From Mongoliitalea lutea (lineage in GTDB: Bacteria > Bacteroidota > Bacteroidia > Cytophagales > Cyclobacteriaceae), in contig NZ_BMYF01000025.1 in assembly GCF_014652135.1 (NCBI RefSeq), positions 352 through 64,351 of the forward strand: a DNA stretch of 64,000 nucleotides. Reading direction: 5' to 3'. The notes beneath the pieces are model-generated. The model worked only from the letters and a program-made list of their open reading frames with translations. It was not told the DNA's origin and searched no databases. Below, piece after piece: positions 16,540 through 24,931 of this stretch (within the stretch, counting starts at the first letter, position 1; each line of letters opens with the position of its first letter). A program made the translations under genes and the position numbers.

Positions 16540-18327
16540 TTAAGCTATCGCAGGAACCAAGCCCTTCACCTCATCCTCCAAGGCTTGCAATTGTGCCTTA
16601 AAGCTGTTCATCACTTCTTCCGTGTCCATACTCCATTGGTTTGCTAGCTTTTTATAGTAATTCATTCCATCAAGCAAATTCCCTTTAAACTTTTCCAAAT
16701 AGCTCGTGTATTTGGCAGTTTGTTCAGGCAAGGTTTTTTCCATCTCTTTTTGAAGATGCTGCACATAGAGCTGCAATTCTTTGATAAATACATGTGGACG
16801 CTCAGGGTCAAGTGGCAATTGCAACTTTCCGTAGATATGACCAACCATTTCTTTCAAGCTATAGATACCTTTAAAATAAGCCAAATTAGGGCCTGGGCAA
16901 ATAGTTACCGCCTTCAAATTTCGTGCGGGAACTTCTCCTGCATGTAAGATGGCTGGGGCACTCAATCCCTCACATAAACAGTCCTTTTCCAGTACTTCCG
17001 TCACTTCCTGTTGGGAAACTTCTCCTGCATTGAATTGCTTCAATTTTAGGTTTTGGTATTCTCGGGAAGCTGTACAAATTGGTTTATCTGAATACTCTGT
17101 ACTAAATGCCAAAAACTTCTTGTAACATGGGCTTCCTGGCCTGTTTTTTTCGATCCTTGCTTTCCGCTGATCTTCCCCAGTGCTCGTTCTCAAGTTATTG
17201 AAAGGCACTCCTAGAGGTGAAGCATGACTTAAGTAGAAGTCTGATTTTTTAGCTTCAATGATTCGTTGGAGGGTTTCATCATCCACACTCGTCGCTTCCG
17301 GCACTAAGAGGAAAGGGCTTCCCCAACCGGTTCCATCCAAGGCATAATGGTTCAATAAAAACTCATTCTCTTCGGCATTCCCCAAACCTCCTTGGTAGGT
17401 AATTTTGGGAAGGGTATCATCTTTAATCAAGAAACGACCTTTGCTTAAAAGCGCTTGGTTGCATCCTTCTCGAAGTAAATCAGCCAATGACTGCTTATTG
17501 GCTTTAAACTCTTCCAAAATCGGTCCTGCCAAAATTCCATCCGTAGCAAATGCATGCCCTCCACAATTTAAACCAGATTCAATTCTGAACTCGTTGACCC
17601 ATATCCCTTTTTTGGCTAAAAATCTTCCCTGAATCATAGCCGAGCGATAATCCGAAACTTTCAAAATCACTCCTTTGGCAATGTTTCCTGCTTTATCTGG
17701 AAAAAAATCCTCAAATTCTTCCAAATAACTGTAAAGCGCAGGATTCAAGCCAGCGGAAAACACCACATTTCCTCTGACCTTACTTTTAGCAAAACCTCTT
17801 AAAGCCGCCAATGCATCAGAGTATTCACGAGGAAGAACCTCACCTGTCTTGGTTCGGTTAATCTTATCCACCTTCGTCATGATATTGACATCGATGTTTC
17901 CAGCTTGGATGAATGTTCTCAATTGCTTTTGAAGATCCAATTGTTCCTCTCCATTTGCTTCCAGCATTTGTCGGTACATGACCGCATAGGCATGATTACT
18001 CGGCAAGAGTTCAAAAAAATCATGAATAGTCGACGATGATTCAAAATCTTCTGCTCTCAATTGCTCCACTTGTTGATCCACCAAATCTTGCAGAAGGTCC
18101 AAATAGGCAGTTACGCGTTTGGCTCGATGATCTTCATCTTTTTCCAAAATAGGAATGTAAGGAACTGCATATTTTCGGGAATAAATCCGTCGCATTTCCT
18201 CCAGTAGATGGTCATCTACGATTGACACGACAGAGGTGATTCCAAATTTGGCTACTTTCAAAGGAGAGTCAATGGTAAATCCCAATCCCATTACAGGGAT
18301 ATGAAACTGATGCAAAGCGTTATTCAT
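16540..18327 (-). CDS. Conserved unknown protein, possible TIM-barrel flavoprotein with C-terminal cysteine cluster
   Basis: 595 residues; I do not recognise a named family. The N-terminus (MGLGFTIDSPLKVAKFGITSVVS) resembles the first strand and helix of FMN TIM barrels of the nitronate monooxygenase/FabK/PfaD kind. A GLNCGGHAFATDG motif (Cys255, His258) recalls the AGGH of that group, and GGLGNAEE with WGSPFLLVPEAT near 312-340 recalls the phosphate-binding and GTRF-like part. The C-terminal third has several cysteines (SPC, PIC, DCLCEG near 450, TICPGP near 476) that could hold metal or an Fe-S cluster. It is monocistronic, convergent with moaCB. The flavoprotein reading is inference. Confidence 0.6.
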   Translation of the reverse strand: MNNALHQFHIPVMGLGFTIDSPLKVAKFGITSVVSIVDDHLLEEMRRIYSRKYAVPYIPILEKDEDHRAKRVTAYLDLLQDLVDQQVEQLRAEDFESSSTIHDFFELLPSNHAYAVMYRQMLEANGEEQLDLQKQLRTFIQAGNIDVNIMTKVDKINRTKTGEVLPREYSDALAALRGFAKSKVRGNVVFSAGLNPALYSYLEEFEDFFPDKAGNIAKGVILKVSDYRSAMIQGRFLAKKGIWVNEFRIESGLNCGGHAFATDGILAGPILEEFKANKQSLADLLREGCNQALLSKGRFLIKDDTLPKITYQGGLGNAEENEFLLNHYALDGTGWGSPFLLVPEATSVDDETLQRIIEAKKSDFYLSHASPLGVPFNNLRTSTGEDQRKARIEKNRPGSPCYKKFLAFSTEYSDKPICTASREYQNLKLKQFNAGEVSQQEVTEVLEKDCLCEGLSAPAILHAGEVPARNLKAVTICPGPNLAYFKGIYSLKEMVGHIYGKLQLPLDPERPHVFIKELQLYVQHLQKEMEKTLPEQTAKYTSYLEKFKGNLLDGMNYYKKLANQWSMDTEEVMNSFKAQLQALEDEVKGLVPAIA

Positions 18328-18566
18328 GGCACTAATTGATTGTATGGAATAAAAACACAGCTACAAAGGAGAGACATATCTCCGAGATAAAAGATGATAT
18401 TCATCAGGCTTTTGAAAAAGTTTGGATTTTTACACAAACGGACAGCTACTCTGTAAGATCGTCCGAAATCGTGCATGCTCAAAGTCAAAACTCCCTTTAT
18501 TTGCTCTCTGCAATTATTTAGTAGCCATGGCATTGAATTTGGACTAGTATTTAAAAAACTCAGACA

Positions 18567-18752
18567 ATGCTCACGTTCCTCCTGTGGTTAATCCTCTGCA
18601 TCCTCTGTTGGCCAGTCGCCCTGCTGGCATTGATTCTTTATCCCTTGGTTTGGCTACTGTTGCTCCCCTTCCGCTTATTGGGATTTGCTGTCAATCTTTC
18701 CTTGAATCTTATTCAGAATTTGGTAATGTTGCCATTTCGATTGATTCGGTGA
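18567..18752 (+). CDS. Small very hydrophobic membrane protein
   Basis: 61 residues consisting of two hydrophobic stretches, with WLILCILCWPVALLALILYP at the start and a second helix around LLLLPFRLLGFAVNLSLNL, ending MLPFRLIR. The repeated LPFRLxx turns suggest an inner-membrane hairpin. The composition argues for a real gene rather than chance reading. It lies alone between divergent and convergent minus-strand genes. No function is assigned; I see no other gene in the 239-base spacer before it. Confidence 0.55.
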   Translation: MLTFLLWLILCILCWPVALLALILYPLVWLLLLPFRLLGFAVNLSLNLIQNLVMLPFRLIR

Positions 18753-18841
18753 TTTTTTTTACCAATCCAATTTGAAAGCATTTGACATGAGAAGTTACTC
18801 TTCTCTATTAATCCCAAAAAGAACGAAAGCAGTTTTAATTA

Positions 18842-19459
18842 TCAATTCACAGCCATAAAAATCTGCTGAAACAAAGCCTCCACTTCCTTCCGGACCACAC
18901 GGGCATCGAGTTGATTGTTTTGAAAATGCTTAGACTTGACTTCAATACTAGCTAAAGGAATGGCGCCATCAGTTTGATACAAGGTATATTTTGTCCATGT
19001 AAGATGCTCTGGATCTGGAATCAGTCCTGGTGAACCTGCAAACGGAGCTCCCATCGCCTCATTGTACTGAAGCTGGGATCCGAGTCCGGAAAAACGTGCA
19101 GGCTTTCTGTTGACAACTTGCATCTCCAAATAATAGCTAACGCCCAAGTTATCATTCAACCGTTGGATATTTCTCTTCAAAGAAAAATCATTGATCAAAG
19201 CTGCCTTTAACTCAAAATCATGTTCGTCAATATCCAAAATATCCTGAAATCCCCGCATACGTACGGCTGCTATCATGGATTCACGCACTGCTTTAAAATC
19301 CGATTGCGAAAGATTTTGAGGAAAGCTTAGCATAATTGACTCTTGAATCCTGAGATCAATGAATGGTTGAACATCCACCTTATTCAAGGCTAAGATTTGC
19401 CCCCGGGGAGTGCATGCAACTAAATTTACTATAAATAAAAATCCAACGATATACCGCAT
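18842..19459 (-). CDS. Predicted lipoprotein of unknown function
   Basis: 205 residues from the ATG at 19459. A lipobox (LVAC, cysteine near residue 16) follows a short hydrophobic stretch, so it should be lipid-anchored. No domain is recognised. The remainder is mixed alpha/beta with a conserved-looking YYLEMQVVNRKPARFSG stretch, and the C-terminal AIPLASIEVKSKHFQNN is reminiscent of LPS-assembly or ABC-type auxiliary lipoproteins. The start at 19483 is disfavoured because it puts eight polar residues before the signal. Divergent from the CHY zinc-finger gene. Confidence 0.65.
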   Translation of the reverse strand: MRYIVGFLFIVNLVACTPRGQILALNKVDVQPFIDLRIQESIMLSFPQNLSQSDFKAVRESMIAAVRMRGFQDILDIDEHDFELKAALINDFSLKRNIQRLNDNLGVSYYLEMQVVNRKPARFSGLGSQLQYNEAMGAPFAGSPGLIPDPEHLTWTKYTLYQTDGAIPLASIEVKSKHFQNNQLDARVVRKEVEALFQQIFMAVN

Positions 19460-19476
19460 GTACGTGCTCTGATTAG

Positions 19477-19510
19477 TTGACAAATTTACGTGAAAAAGCT
19501 TTTATCTTTG
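19477..19510 (+). promoter_or_regulatory. Bacteroidota promoter before the CHY zinc-finger gene
   Basis: TTG at 19477-19479 and TATCTTTG at 19503-19510, separated by 23 bases, match the -33/-7 signals of this phylum. Transcription would start near 19517, downstream of the in-frame start at 19490. The ATG at 19535 is therefore taken as the real start of the gene. Confidence 0.7.
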
Positions 19511-19534
19511 TATCTATCCCAAAGAACACCTTGC

Positions 19535-20032
19535 ATGTACCGTACTTCTGTTGTCGCCTTTCTTTTGTTTTTCTTACTTGGAGTAAACATCAAAAGCCAT
19601 AGTCAAAATGAAACCAAACCACTCTTCAACATCATAGAAATCGAGGGCATTACTGTTTTTGGCAAATCGATAGACAACCAAACCAGATGCGTGCATTGGC
19701 ACTCTGCTTTGGATGTGATTGCTATTAAGTTCAAATGCTGTGACAAGTACTACCCTTGTTTCTCATGCCATGAGGAAGAAGCTGACCATAAATATGAGGT
19801 ATGGCCTAAAGATGCATTTGATCAAAAAGCCATTCTTTGCGGGGTCTGTGGGCATGAATTAACCATTCAGGAATACATGGATTCTAATAACTCATGCCCA
19901 AAGTGTGAAGCCAACTTTAACCCAGGATGTAGCAATCACTACCACCTCTATTTCGATGTTCCGGAAAAAAGAAAAGCAGTGGCCTATTTCGGCATAAGAC
20001 AGTTGGAGAAAATTCAAAAAGAAACACGCTAA
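19535..20032 (+). CDS. CHY-type zinc-finger protein with N-terminal signal-like segment
   Basis: 165 residues from the ATG at 19535, chosen because the promoter at 19477-19510 excludes the earlier in-frame start. Residues 1-24 (MYRTSVVAFLLFFLLGVNIK...) look like a signal peptide or anchor. The rest is a CHY zinc finger: TRCVHWHS, FKCCDKYYPCFSCHEE, ILCGVCGHELT and CPKCEANFNPGCSNHYHLYF supply the Cys/His ligands of about three zinc sites. Relatives usually lack the N-terminal hydrophobic part and are taken to be cytosolic, so export is unusual. It sits between a lipoprotein gene and moaA; a link to molybdenum cofactor work is not demonstrated. Confidence 0.8.
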   Translation: MYRTSVVAFLLFFLLGVNIKSHSQNETKPLFNIIEIEGITVFGKSIDNQTRCVHWHSALDVIAIKFKCCDKYYPCFSCHEEEADHKYEVWPKDAFDQKAILCGVCGHELTIQEYMDSNNSCPKCEANFNPGCSNHYHLYFDVPEKRKAVAYFGIRQLEKIQKETR

Positions 20033-20129
20033 TCCATCAAGTAAACGATTCCACTCATGTAATTTCCTTATCGCTCGGAACATTTCCTCTACAACTTCGC
20101 TTTTCCTTGTATCTCCAATAGCCATCCAC

Positions 20130-21110
20130 ATGCTACTAGATCAATTCAACAGAAAACACGATTACCTCAGAATTTCCCTGACGGATAGCTGTAATTTTCG
20201 TTGTAGCTATTGCATGCCCGATGAAGACATCCAAAGCATGCCCAATGCTTATTTGATGCAAGTGGATGAAATCGAGTTGATCGCACAAAAGTTTGTAGAA
20301 TTAGGCGTTAAAAAAATACGGCTTACCGGAGGAGAGCCACTAGTCCGTAAAGAATTCCCTTTAATTCTTGAAAAGCTTTCCACATTACCCGTCGAACTCA
20401 CCTTAACGAGCAACGGTGTACTTATCGATCGCTATTTGGAGCAACTCAAAGCAGCTGGAATCAGAAAAGTCAACATCAGTTTGGACACCTTACGAGCAGA
20501 TACATTTTTCCAACTGACCAAACGCGATCAGTTTCAAAAAGTCTGGGATAATATCCTGCTATTGCTGGAGCATAATTTTAGGGTCAAAGTAAATGTAGTT
20601 GCCTTAAATGGCATCATCGAAAAAGAACTGCTCAACTTTGTCCAATTGACCAAAGAGTACCCCCTGCATGTGCGTTTTATCGAATTTATGCCCTTCACAG
20701 GCAATTATTGGAATAAAGAAAAAGTACTGACAGCTGGCAAAATGCTGGATATGGTGAAAGAAAAATTTGAAGTCACCAAACTCAAAGACGCACCAAACGA
20801 CACAGCTAAAGCCTACCAAGTTCCTGGTTTTCTCGGGACCTTCGCTTTTATCACCACCATGAGCGAGCACTTTTGCAGCACCTGCAACCGCATGCGAATT
20901 ACGGCTGATGGAAAAATGAAAAATTGTCTTTTTGGGAAAGAAGAAATGGATATCCTGGGAGCGCTAAGAGCAGGAAAAGACATTGAATCCTTGATTCGCT
21001 TATCTGTATGGAATAAGCATGCTGCCCTCGGAGGTCAATTTACTCCCGATTATACCCAAGCAGAAGCAGAGAAGATTGAGAATAGGAGTATGATTAAGAT
21101 TGGGGGATAG
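20130..21110 (+). CDS. moaA: GTP 3',8-cyclase, radical SAM
   Basis: 326 residues with the N-terminal radical-SAM motif CNFRCSYCM (three cysteines for the SAM-binding 4Fe-4S) and the C-terminal cluster CSTCNRMRITADGKMKNCLF (three cysteines for the substrate-binding cluster). RLTGGEPLVR is the GGEP motif. The protein ends in a Gly-Gly pair (IKIGG) as MoaA normally does. It makes (8S)-3',8-cyclo-7,8-dihydroguanosine triphosphate, the substrate of the MoaC half of moaCB. A 301-base spacer filled with repeats separates it from moeA. Confidence 0.96.
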   Translation: MLLDQFNRKHDYLRISLTDSCNFRCSYCMPDEDIQSMPNAYLMQVDEIELIAQKFVELGVKKIRLTGGEPLVRKEFPLILEKLSTLPVELTLTSNGVLIDRYLEQLKAAGIRKVNISLDTLRADTFFQLTKRDQFQKVWDNILLLLEHNFRVKVNVVALNGIIEKELLNFVQLTKEYPLHVRFIEFMPFTGNYWNKEKVLTAGKMLDMVKEKFEVTKLKDAPNDTAKAYQVPGFLGTFAFITTMSEHFCSTCNRMRITADGKMKNCLFGKEEMDILGALRAGKDIESLIRLSVWNKHAALGGQFTPDYTQAEAEKIENRSMIKIGG

Positions 21111-21402
21111 GGATACTAGTGGATATTAATGGATAAAAGGATATTTTGGGATGGAGAGATTCTTGGTGGTAGAGAAAGGGAAATAAATGGAAATATAGTG
21201 GAAATAAGGTTGAAATAGTTTTTGGGGATATTGATTGATATTGGTGGATATAAGGATATTGAGATATTTTGGAATAGAGAGATTCGTGGTGGTGGAGAGA
21301 GGAAATAAATGGAAATATGGTGGAAATAAGGTTGAAATAATGAATATTGGAAATCGAGGCGTTCGTGGTGGGTAACTTTGCGAACGTTGCGAGCACTTCA
21401 AA
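21111..21402 (+). repeat. Two tandem units of a modular purine-rich repeat
   Basis: Each unit of roughly 110-140 bases has three parts in order: a tract of GATATT phrases (GGATATTAATGGATAAAAGG), a GGAGAGATT(C)-TTGGTGGT segment, and a tract of GGAAATAA phrases (GGAAATAAGGTTGAAATA). Two units follow head to tail in the spacer between moaA and moeA. The same modules reappear at 24660-24868 and 25385-25680. Long open frames on the opposite strand (up to 118 codons) are just the repeat translated and I do not regard them as genes. No other feature is seen in this spacer. Confidence 0.75.
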
Positions 21403-21411
21403 TGAATTAAT

Positions 21412-22587
21412 ATGATTACCGTAAAACAGGCGAAAGAAATTCTTCAACAAAATATCCCTTCCAAGAGCGTGGGGAAAGTTTCTTTGAGAGATGCCGCAGG
21501 CTTGGTCTGTGGGGAGGATATTTTTTCGCCCATGGATGTGCCATCCTTTGATAATTCTGCCATGGATGGCTATGCGATTGCTTGGGAAGCAGGTGTTCAG
21601 TCGTGGGAATTGAATGGAGAAGTAGCTGCGGGGGCAAAAGAAACAAGTTCTTTAGAGAAAGGAAAAGCAGTCCGTATTTTCACAGGCGCACCTATTCCAG
21701 AGGGCGCAGACACGGTTATTCAGCAGGAATGGGTAACAGTTTCTGGCAACACGATTTCTCTACAAAATCAATCCCTTGAAAAGGGTATGCATGTGCGAAA
21801 AAAAGGCACTCAAACCCAACTAGGCAGCCTCATACTACCCAAAGGATCCTTGATTACACCCGGCGGAATAGGTTTACTTGCTTCGGTTGGTTTGGAGGAT
21901 GTTTCCGTTTTTCTTCCTCCCCGTGTGGTGGTCATCATTACTGGAAATGAAATCAAAGAGGTAGGAGAGACACTGGAACATGGACAGATTTACAATGCCA
22001 ATGAACCGGTGTTGGACGCTTACTTGAAACAGGAAGGCATTAAAGAAATCGACTTTATCAGAGTTGAGGATCATGCAGCATCGGTTCGTCAAGCTATACA
22101 AACAGCCTTATCAAACGCCGATTTAGTACTTTTATCTGGTGGTATCTCTGTGGGTGATTATGATTTTGTGAAAGGTGGATTAGAAAAAGCAGGTGTGCAA
22201 GAGCTCTTTTACAAAATCAAACAAAAACCCGGTAAACCAATCTTTGCAGGCATCAAAGGACAGCAATTAATCTTTGCACTTCCGGGAAATCCCGCATCGG
22301 TTATTACCTGCTTTAACCAATATGTCAAACCAGCGATTCGTCAATGGATGGGTAAAAAAGCCGATTGGGAAAGTAAAAGTTTTCTACCCTTAGCAAGTCC
22401 TGTCAAGAAAAATCCGAACCTAACATTTTTCCTAAAAGTAAAGATAGCAGACAGTCAAGTTCAGGTTTTACCCGGTCAGGAGTCCTTCAATCTTATCGCA
22501 TTTGCTCAGGCCGATGGATTTGCAGAAATCCCGGAAGGTGTGGATTTTTTGGATGCGGGTGAACAAGTGACTCTCTATCTTTGGTAA
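21412..22587 (+). CDS. moeA: Molybdopterin molybdenumtransferase MoeA
   Basis: 391 residues, normal for MoeA. DNSAMDGYAI, FTGAPIPEGADTVI, IITGNEI and LSGGISVGDYDFVK are the family motifs, with the ALPGNPASV loop near residue 295. It inserts molybdate into adenylated molybdopterin. It opens a tight cluster: the TSUP permease starts 2 bases after its stop, moaD 18 bases further, and moeB 3 bases after that, so these four are very likely one transcript. Confidence 0.95.
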   Translation: MITVKQAKEILQQNIPSKSVGKVSLRDAAGLVCGEDIFSPMDVPSFDNSAMDGYAIAWEAGVQSWELNGEVAAGAKETSSLEKGKAVRIFTGAPIPEGADTVIQQEWVTVSGNTISLQNQSLEKGMHVRKKGTQTQLGSLILPKGSLITPGGIGLLASVGLEDVSVFLPPRVVVIITGNEIKEVGETLEHGQIYNANEPVLDAYLKQEGIKEIDFIRVEDHAASVRQAIQTALSNADLVLLSGGISVGDYDFVKGGLEKAGVQELFYKIKQKPGKPIFAGIKGQQLIFALPGNPASVITCFNQYVKPAIRQWMGKKADWESKSFLPLASPVKKNPNLTFFLKVKIADSQVQVLPGQESFNLIAFAQADGFAEIPEGVDFLDAGEQVTLYLW

Positions 22588-22589
22588 AC

Positions 22590-23324
22590 ATGGAAGCATA
22601 TAGCTGGATTCTTTACATTTTATTGCCAACGGTAGCATTTTTGTATGCCGCAGTGGGACACGGGGGTGCAAGTAGTTACCTGATGTTTTTGGCCTTATTC
22701 AACTTCGCTCCTGAACAGATTCGCCCAACAGCTCTGATGCTTAATATTGTGGTATCATTTATGGCCTTTTGGGCCTTTAGAGGAAGGGTAAGATTTCCTA
22801 CTAGATTATTCCTCTCCATCATCTTGTTTTCTGTACCAGCGGCATTTGTTGGTGGAAAAATGTCCATAGACGCTGGCCTGTACAGGCAAATACTAGGAAT
22901 GCTGTTATTTTTCCCAATTTTACGCTTTCTGAATATTTTCCCCAAATCAACTGAACCACGGATTGCTGAAAACTGGATTATCGCTGCCCTCATAGGCTTG
23001 GGAATTGGATTTGTATCAGGATTGATTGGTATTGGAGGTGGAATTATTTTATCACCTATCCTACTCTTACTGGGTTGGACGAATATGAAAGAGACCGCCG
23101 CCGTCAGTGCCTTGTTTATATTCTTTAATTCTATCTCGGGTTTGCTGGGAGTCAATATCTCATCCATCACATTTGACCCTCAATTATGGGTTTTGATGCC
23201 CTTAACCATTGCCGGCGGAGCATTAGGAGCTTATGTTGGAGCAAATAAATTCAATTATCAAGCCGTGAAGTACACGCTTACTTTAGTATTGTTTATTGCT
23301 GCTGTTAAGTTGATTTGGGGATAA
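22590..23324 (+). CDS. TSUP (TauE/SafE) family membrane permease
   Basis: 244 residues with about seven to eight hydrophobic segments in the two-repeat TSUP layout: AAVGHGGASSYL near the start and the related GLIGIGGGIILSPIL at about residue 150. The family exports or imports sulfite, sulfonates and similar small anions. The ATG at 22590 is used; a TTG nine bases earlier overlaps moeA. Its position inside the moeA-moaD-moeB run is notable, since sulfur chemistry is needed for molybdopterin and many molybdoenzymes act on sulfite. The substrate is not determinable here. Confidence 0.88.
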   Translation: MEAYSWILYILLPTVAFLYAAVGHGGASSYLMFLALFNFAPEQIRPTALMLNIVVSFMAFWAFRGRVRFPTRLFLSIILFSVPAAFVGGKMSIDAGLYRQILGMLLFFPILRFLNIFPKSTEPRIAENWIIAALIGLGIGFVSGLIGIGGGIILSPILLLLGWTNMKETAAVSALFIFFNSISGLLGVNISSITFDPQLWVLMPLTIAGGALGAYVGANKFNYQAVKYTLTLVLFIAAVKLIWG

Positions 23325-23342
23325 AAAATTGTAACTTTAATT

Positions 23343-23570
23343 ATGAAAATATTAGCCTTCGGAAAAATAGCTGAAATCATTGGAAAGCCACAACTAGAAG
23401 TGGATGACTTCCCAACTACCGAAATCTTACTGGGCTATTTACACCAACAATACCCTGCCCTGAAAAACCATAAATTCAGCATCGCAGTCAATAAAAAACA
23501 AGTTAACGGAAATGCTCCTATTGCTTTAGGAGCAGAAGTCGCTTTGCTACCACCGTTTTCCGGAGGATAA
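23343..23570 (+). CDS. moaD: Molybdopterin synthase sulfur carrier subunit
   Basis: 75 residues with a ubiquitin-like fold pattern and the obligatory C-terminal Gly-Gly (LLPPFSGG), which is adenylated by MoeB and then thiocarboxylated. Together with MoaE it forms molybdopterin synthase. It lies 18 bases after the TSUP gene and 3 bases before moeB. Confidence 0.92.
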   Translation: MKILAFGKIAEIIGKPQLEVDDFPTTEILLGYLHQQYPALKNHKFSIAVNKKQVNGNAPIALGAEVALLPPFSGG

Positions 23571-23573
23571 ACC

Positions 23574-24653
23574 ATGGATAGATTTGAGCGTCAATATATC
23601 CTTCCAGGCTTCGGGACTACTTCCCAACAAAAATTACGGGATTCCTCTGTACTAATCATAGGTGCTGGAGGTTTGGGTTGCCCTGCATTGCTGTACCTGA
23701 GTGCTGCTGGTATTGGAAAAATTGGCATCGTAGATGGGGACGTGGTTTCTGTTTCCAACCTCAACAGGCAAGTACTTTTTGGGCAAGAGCATATTGGACT
23801 TGGTAAAGCTGAAACAGCAGCATCTATTATCCAAGAAAAATACGCTGAGATCACTGTTGATGCCTATCCTTTCTTCTTGAACAAAGAAAACATTTTAGAA
23901 CTCATCTCAGCCTATGACTTGATCGTCGATGGCTCAGACAATTTCCCTAGCCGGTACCTTGTGAATGATGCCTGTATGATTACAGGGAAGCCCTTGGTAT
24001 TTGGGGCCATTTACCAAAATGAAGGACAAGTAGCAATTTTCAATGCAAAAGGTATCGACTCGATCCAGTATAGAGACCTCTACCCTACTCCACCAGCTGC
24101 CTTTGAAGTCCCCAATTGCAACGAAACCGGTGTACTCGGCGTACTCCCTGGAATGATCGGGACTATGATGGCTGCTGAGGCAATCAAATTTCTCAGTGGA
24201 TTTGGGGAAACATTGGAAGATAAAATGCTTTTCTACAACTTGCTCAATCATGGGTCTTATCAAATTCAACTTTCAAAAAATCCTGATTCAGAAAGCCTAA
24301 GGCCCAAAAGCCCCCAAGAGCTGCTTCAAATGGATTATGAGCACTTCTGCGGTTTGGATATCCAAACAGACTGGGAATCCGTAATTGAAATAACAAAAAG
24401 AGACTATCCAAGTATACTCGTAGATGTAAGAGCATATGGGGAACAACCGGAATTTGACGAACTCAATCATGTGCAAATACCGTTAGATGAACTGGGAAAT
24501 ACTTCTCATCAATTAGAGCCATACCAGCAAATCTTTCTATTTTGCCAATCAGGAACCCGAAGCTTAAAAGCCGTGAACATGCTAAAAAAACACTATCCAG
24601 ATAAAATGATACAATCGATCAGAGGAGGTATTGTGGAATACTTCAGGAAATAA
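23574..24653 (+). CDS. moeB: MoeB/ThiF adenylyltransferase fused to a rhodanese domain
   Basis: 359 residues. The N-terminal domain is an E1-like adenylyltransferase: nucleotide-binding GAGGLGCPALLYLSAAGIG, SNLNRQVLF and VDGSDNFPSRYLVNDAC. The C-terminal domain (about 265-359) is a rhodanese with the active Cys in FCQSGTRS. It activates the MoaD C-terminus and can supply sulfur through the rhodanese Cys. The two CxxC pairs that bind zinc in E. coli MoeB are absent (YRDLYPTPP at the usual first pair; only single Cys residues elsewhere), so the domain probably lacks structural zinc. The adenylyltransferase Cys region reads VPNCNETGVLG. Confidence 0.92.
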   Translation: MDRFERQYILPGFGTTSQQKLRDSSVLIIGAGGLGCPALLYLSAAGIGKIGIVDGDVVSVSNLNRQVLFGQEHIGLGKAETAASIIQEKYAEITVDAYPFFLNKENILELISAYDLIVDGSDNFPSRYLVNDACMITGKPLVFGAIYQNEGQVAIFNAKGIDSIQYRDLYPTPPAAFEVPNCNETGVLGVLPGMIGTMMAAEAIKFLSGFGETLEDKMLFYNLLNHGSYQIQLSKNPDSESLRPKSPQELLQMDYEHFCGLDIQTDWESVIEITKRDYPSILVDVRAYGEQPEFDELNHVQIPLDELGNTSHQLEPYQQIFLFCQSGTRSLKAVNMLKKHYPDKMIQSIRGGIVEYFRK

Positions 24654-24659
24654 AGATGA

Positions 24660-24868
24660 AATAGACTGCTTGAAATAAAGTTGAAATAGTTAGGGTAGAT
24701 ATGTGTAGATATTGATAGATATTAACTTCGTGATATCATAAGGAAATTACAGCTAATTAATAATTAATCTTTCTACTGAAAACCAACATCAAAAAATATC
24801 ACCTTCGGTAAATATCTCTTCATATCCCTCATTATTTCCATCTTATTTCAATTTATTTCCACCATATT
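24660..24868. repeat. Inverted pair of the modular repeat
   Basis: The left half reads plus-strand (TTGAAATAAAGTTGAAATAG, then GATATT phrases up to about 24737); the right half carries the complement (AATATC phrases, then CATCTTATTTCAATTTATTT up to about 24868). The middle, roughly 24740-24795, is AT-rich and unique. It fills the moeB-moaE spacer and differs from the tandem arrangement at 21111 and 25385. Confidence 0.65.
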
Positions 24869-24884
24869 ACTACTCCTTTGCGAC

Positions 24885-24901
24885 CCTGTCTTGCCGACAG
24901 G
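24885..24901. repeat. Small CCTGTC/GACAGG palindrome
   Basis: CCTGTC, five bases, GACAGG, followed by CAGG and TCTGCGAG. It resembles the short GC-rich palindromes scattered in Cytophagales spacers. It lies 30 bases before the moaE start and excludes the upstream in-frame start at 24878 as a likely translation start. Confidence 0.45.
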
Positions 24902-24931
24902 CAGGTCTGCGAGAAAAAACCAAAAACACCC

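Noticed and set aside
18336-18521. 61-codon plus-strand frame upstream of the small hydrophobic gene
   Set aside because: It lies in the promoter region of the 595-residue gene and has no recognisable features.
19490-19534. Upstream start of the CHY zinc-finger protein
   Set aside because: It lies upstream of the predicted transcription start (TATCTTTG at 19503-19510).
20033-21411. Molybdenum cofactor riboswitch
   Set aside because: I looked for a structured leader before moaA and moeA; moaA has only a 97-base spacer and moeA is preceded by the modular repeat. No Moco-type motif was recognised.
21094-21450. Open frames of up to 118 codons on the minus strand, rich in Phe, Tyr, Ser, Ile
   Set aside because: They are translations of the tandem modular repeat (same peptide phrases recur) and have no independent support.
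24878-24931. Upstream extension of MoaE
   Set aside because: It reads through the small palindrome at 24885 and adds no conserved residues.
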